DNA of 39,550 bases, from the NCBI GenBank assembly GCA_964350585.1, contig CAYGKC010000007.1, positions 1 to 39,550 of the forward strand, written 5' to 3'. Position numbers and translations under genes: made by a program. Position 1 is the first letter of the stretch, and every line of letters begins with the position of its first letter. Under the pieces are notes generated by a model. The model had not been told where the DNA came from and made no database searches. It saw nothing but the letters and a program-made list of their open reading frames with translations. Of this stretch, positions 38,549 through 39,550 are shown piece by piece. This DNA is from JBAYJM01 sp964350585. GTDB lineage: Bacteria > Patescibacteriota > Patescibacteriia > 2-01-FULL-39-33.

Positions 38549-39550
38549 TTATTTTAAATAATTTTTTAAATATTCGCCAGTTAAACTTTTTGAATTAGAT
38601 ATTTCTTCCGGCGTACCTTTGGCGACAATTTTACCTCCTCCTTCCCCGCCTTCAGGTCCTAAGTCGATTACATAATCGGCTTCTTTTATAATATGCATAT
38701 TATGCTCGATTAAAGCAACGCTATTTCCCCTATCAATCAGCTTGTTTAATACTTCAAGAAGCAGTTCCATATCATAGTAGTGCAAACCAACAGTAGGTTC
38801 ATCAAGAAGATAAAGAGTTTTTGAGCCTAATGTATGCGTAAGTTCACGCGCAAGTTTAATTCTTTGCGCTTCTCCGCCAGAAAGGGTGGTTGCGCTTTGT
38901 CCTAATTTCAAATAACCCAAACCCACTTCAGTTAGGACTTTTAACTTATCTGTAATATGGTAGTTGCCATCAAAAAAAGTAATCGCTTCCTCAATTGATA
39001 AATCCAACACCTCGGCGATATTTTTATTTTTATATTTGACTTGAAGTGTTTCGCGGTTAAACCTTTTGCCATGGCAAACTTCACATTCAACAAGTACTGC
39101 CGGCAAAAAATGCATTTCAATAAGATTAGATCCGGCTCCTTGGCATGCTTCGCATCTTCCTCCTGCTCGATTAAATGAAAACCTCGAGAGAGTATATGCC
39201 CTTTCCCTTGATTCCGGTAGTTGAGCAAAAAATTCTCTAATAGGAGTAAAAATTCCAGTATAAGTTGCGGGATTAGATCGGGGCGTTCTTCCTATGGGCG
39301 ACTGATCGACAATTACAACCTTGTTGACATATTCTGACCCAATAATTTTACTGACATCTTTTAAATCTTTCCTAAAACCGTGCTTTACTTTGACTAAATT
39401 TTCATAAAGCGAATCATACAATAGGGATGATTTGCCGCTTCCGGAAACCCCGGTTATACATACCATTTTACGCAGAGGAATTGTAACATCAATATTTTTT
39501 AAATTATTAGCGCGCGCTCCGATTATTCTTAATTCTTCCGCTTGTTTAGT
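38549..39550 (-). CDS. uvrA: Excinuclease ABC subunit A, C-terminal part (continues beyond window)
   Basis: The frame is open to the right edge, so the N-terminal part lies outside; about 333 codons are visible. It begins with EELRIIGARANNLKNIDVTI, then the second Walker A GVSGSGKSSLLYDSL, a zinc module with CEAC and CEVC, the signature TTLSGGEAQRIKLAREL and Walker B LYLLDEPTVGLHYYDM. UvrA finds bulky DNA damage and loads UvrB. With the nearby uvrC, the window holds two of the three Uvr genes. Confidence 0.97.
   Translation of the reverse strand, partial: TKQAEELRIIGARANNLKNIDVTIPLRKMVCITGVSGSGKSSLLYDSLYENLVKVKHGFRKDLKDVSKIIGSEYVNKVVIVDQSPIGRTPRSNPATYTGIFTPIREFFAQLPESRERAYTLSRFSFNRAGGRCEACQGAGSNLIEMHFLPAVLVECEVCHGKRFNRETLQVKYKNKNIAEVLDLSIEEAITFFDGNYHITDKLKVLTEVGLGYLKLGQSATTLSGGEAQRIKLARELTHTLGSKTLYLLDEPTVGLHYYDMELLLEVLNKLIDRGNSVALIEHNMHIIKEADYVIDLGPEGGEGGGKIVAKGTPEEISNSKSLTGEYLKNYLK

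Noticed and set aside
1..39550. CRISPR array, insertion sequence, prophage or tRNA genes
   Set aside because: I saw no spaced direct repeats, transposase, integrase or phage genes, and no T-loop/cloverleaf pattern on reading both strands by eye; a tRNA scan would settle the last point.
1..39550. UGA recoding as in Gracilibacteria/Absconditabacteria
   Set aside because: TGA ends several genes at sensible family lengths (for example at 520, 10659 and 13328), and no in-frame TGA is needed in any gene.

Overview
The window looks like a piece of a Candidate Phyla Radiation (Patescibacteria, probably Parcubacteria-like) chromosome. The reasons are: AT-rich DNA; tightly packed genes, many overlapping by a few bases; shortened versions of universal proteins (AlaRS without its C-terminal part, UvrC without UVR and HhH domains, short L13, RNA polymerase alpha without its CTD); small uncharacterised zinc-ribbon and one-helix membrane proteins; and a VirD4/TraG-like ATPase paired with an unknown membrane protein. 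TGA is used as a stop (for example at the ends of the genes at 520 and 13328), so this is not a UGA-recoding lineage. The lineage name is inference from gene content, not from a tree.

Layout. Positions 1-3786 (minus strand) hold a surface-polysaccharide operon: flippase, GT4 and GT2 glycosyltransferases, a Nudix hydrolase and the start of one more gene cut by the window edge. Positions 3830-8142 (minus) are the alpha ribosomal operon infA-rpmJ-rpsM-rpsK-rpsD-rpoA-rplQ-rplM-rpsI, with tandem promoters upstream and a terminator at the end; rpmJ is only 37 codons. Positions 8201-19317 (minus) carry a methyltransferase, alaS, an unknown protein, mnmA, a lipid kinase, a CarS-like CDP-alcohol synthase, a UvrD-type helicase, and the TraG-like ATPase with its membrane partner. 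Positions 19445-28968 (minus) carry a sigma-region-4/HARE-HTH regulator, secF and secD (SecD with an inserted parvulin-like domain), gap, a PilB/GspE-type ATPase, and the rpsB-tsf-PSP1 operon with a structured leader. Positions 29184-32665 (plus) hold an unknown three-repeat protein, rpmE, prfA, a GT2 and prmC. Positions 32642-37503 (minus) hold a small membrane protein, rplY, a zinc-ribbon protein, rodA, a lipoprotein, a secreted coiled-coil protein and a short uvrC. Positions 37554-38542 (plus) form an unusual island: a structured RNA of about 340 nt, a 53-aa membrane peptide and a second RNA of about 170 nt, each with its own near-consensus promoter and intrinsic terminator. The C-terminal third of uvrA (minus) closes the window.

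How it fits together. Most of the window is core translation, transcription, export and repair machinery. The most unusual points concern transcription and RNA: an alpha subunit whose CTD is replaced by an acidic tail ending in an AT-hook-like motif, a sigma4-HARE fusion regulator, a striking number of TTGACA-N16/17-TATAAT promoters, and two unidentified stand-alone RNAs. The circularly permuted parvulin-like insertion in SecD is the most unusual protein architecture. All statements come from reading the sequence; no database search was run.
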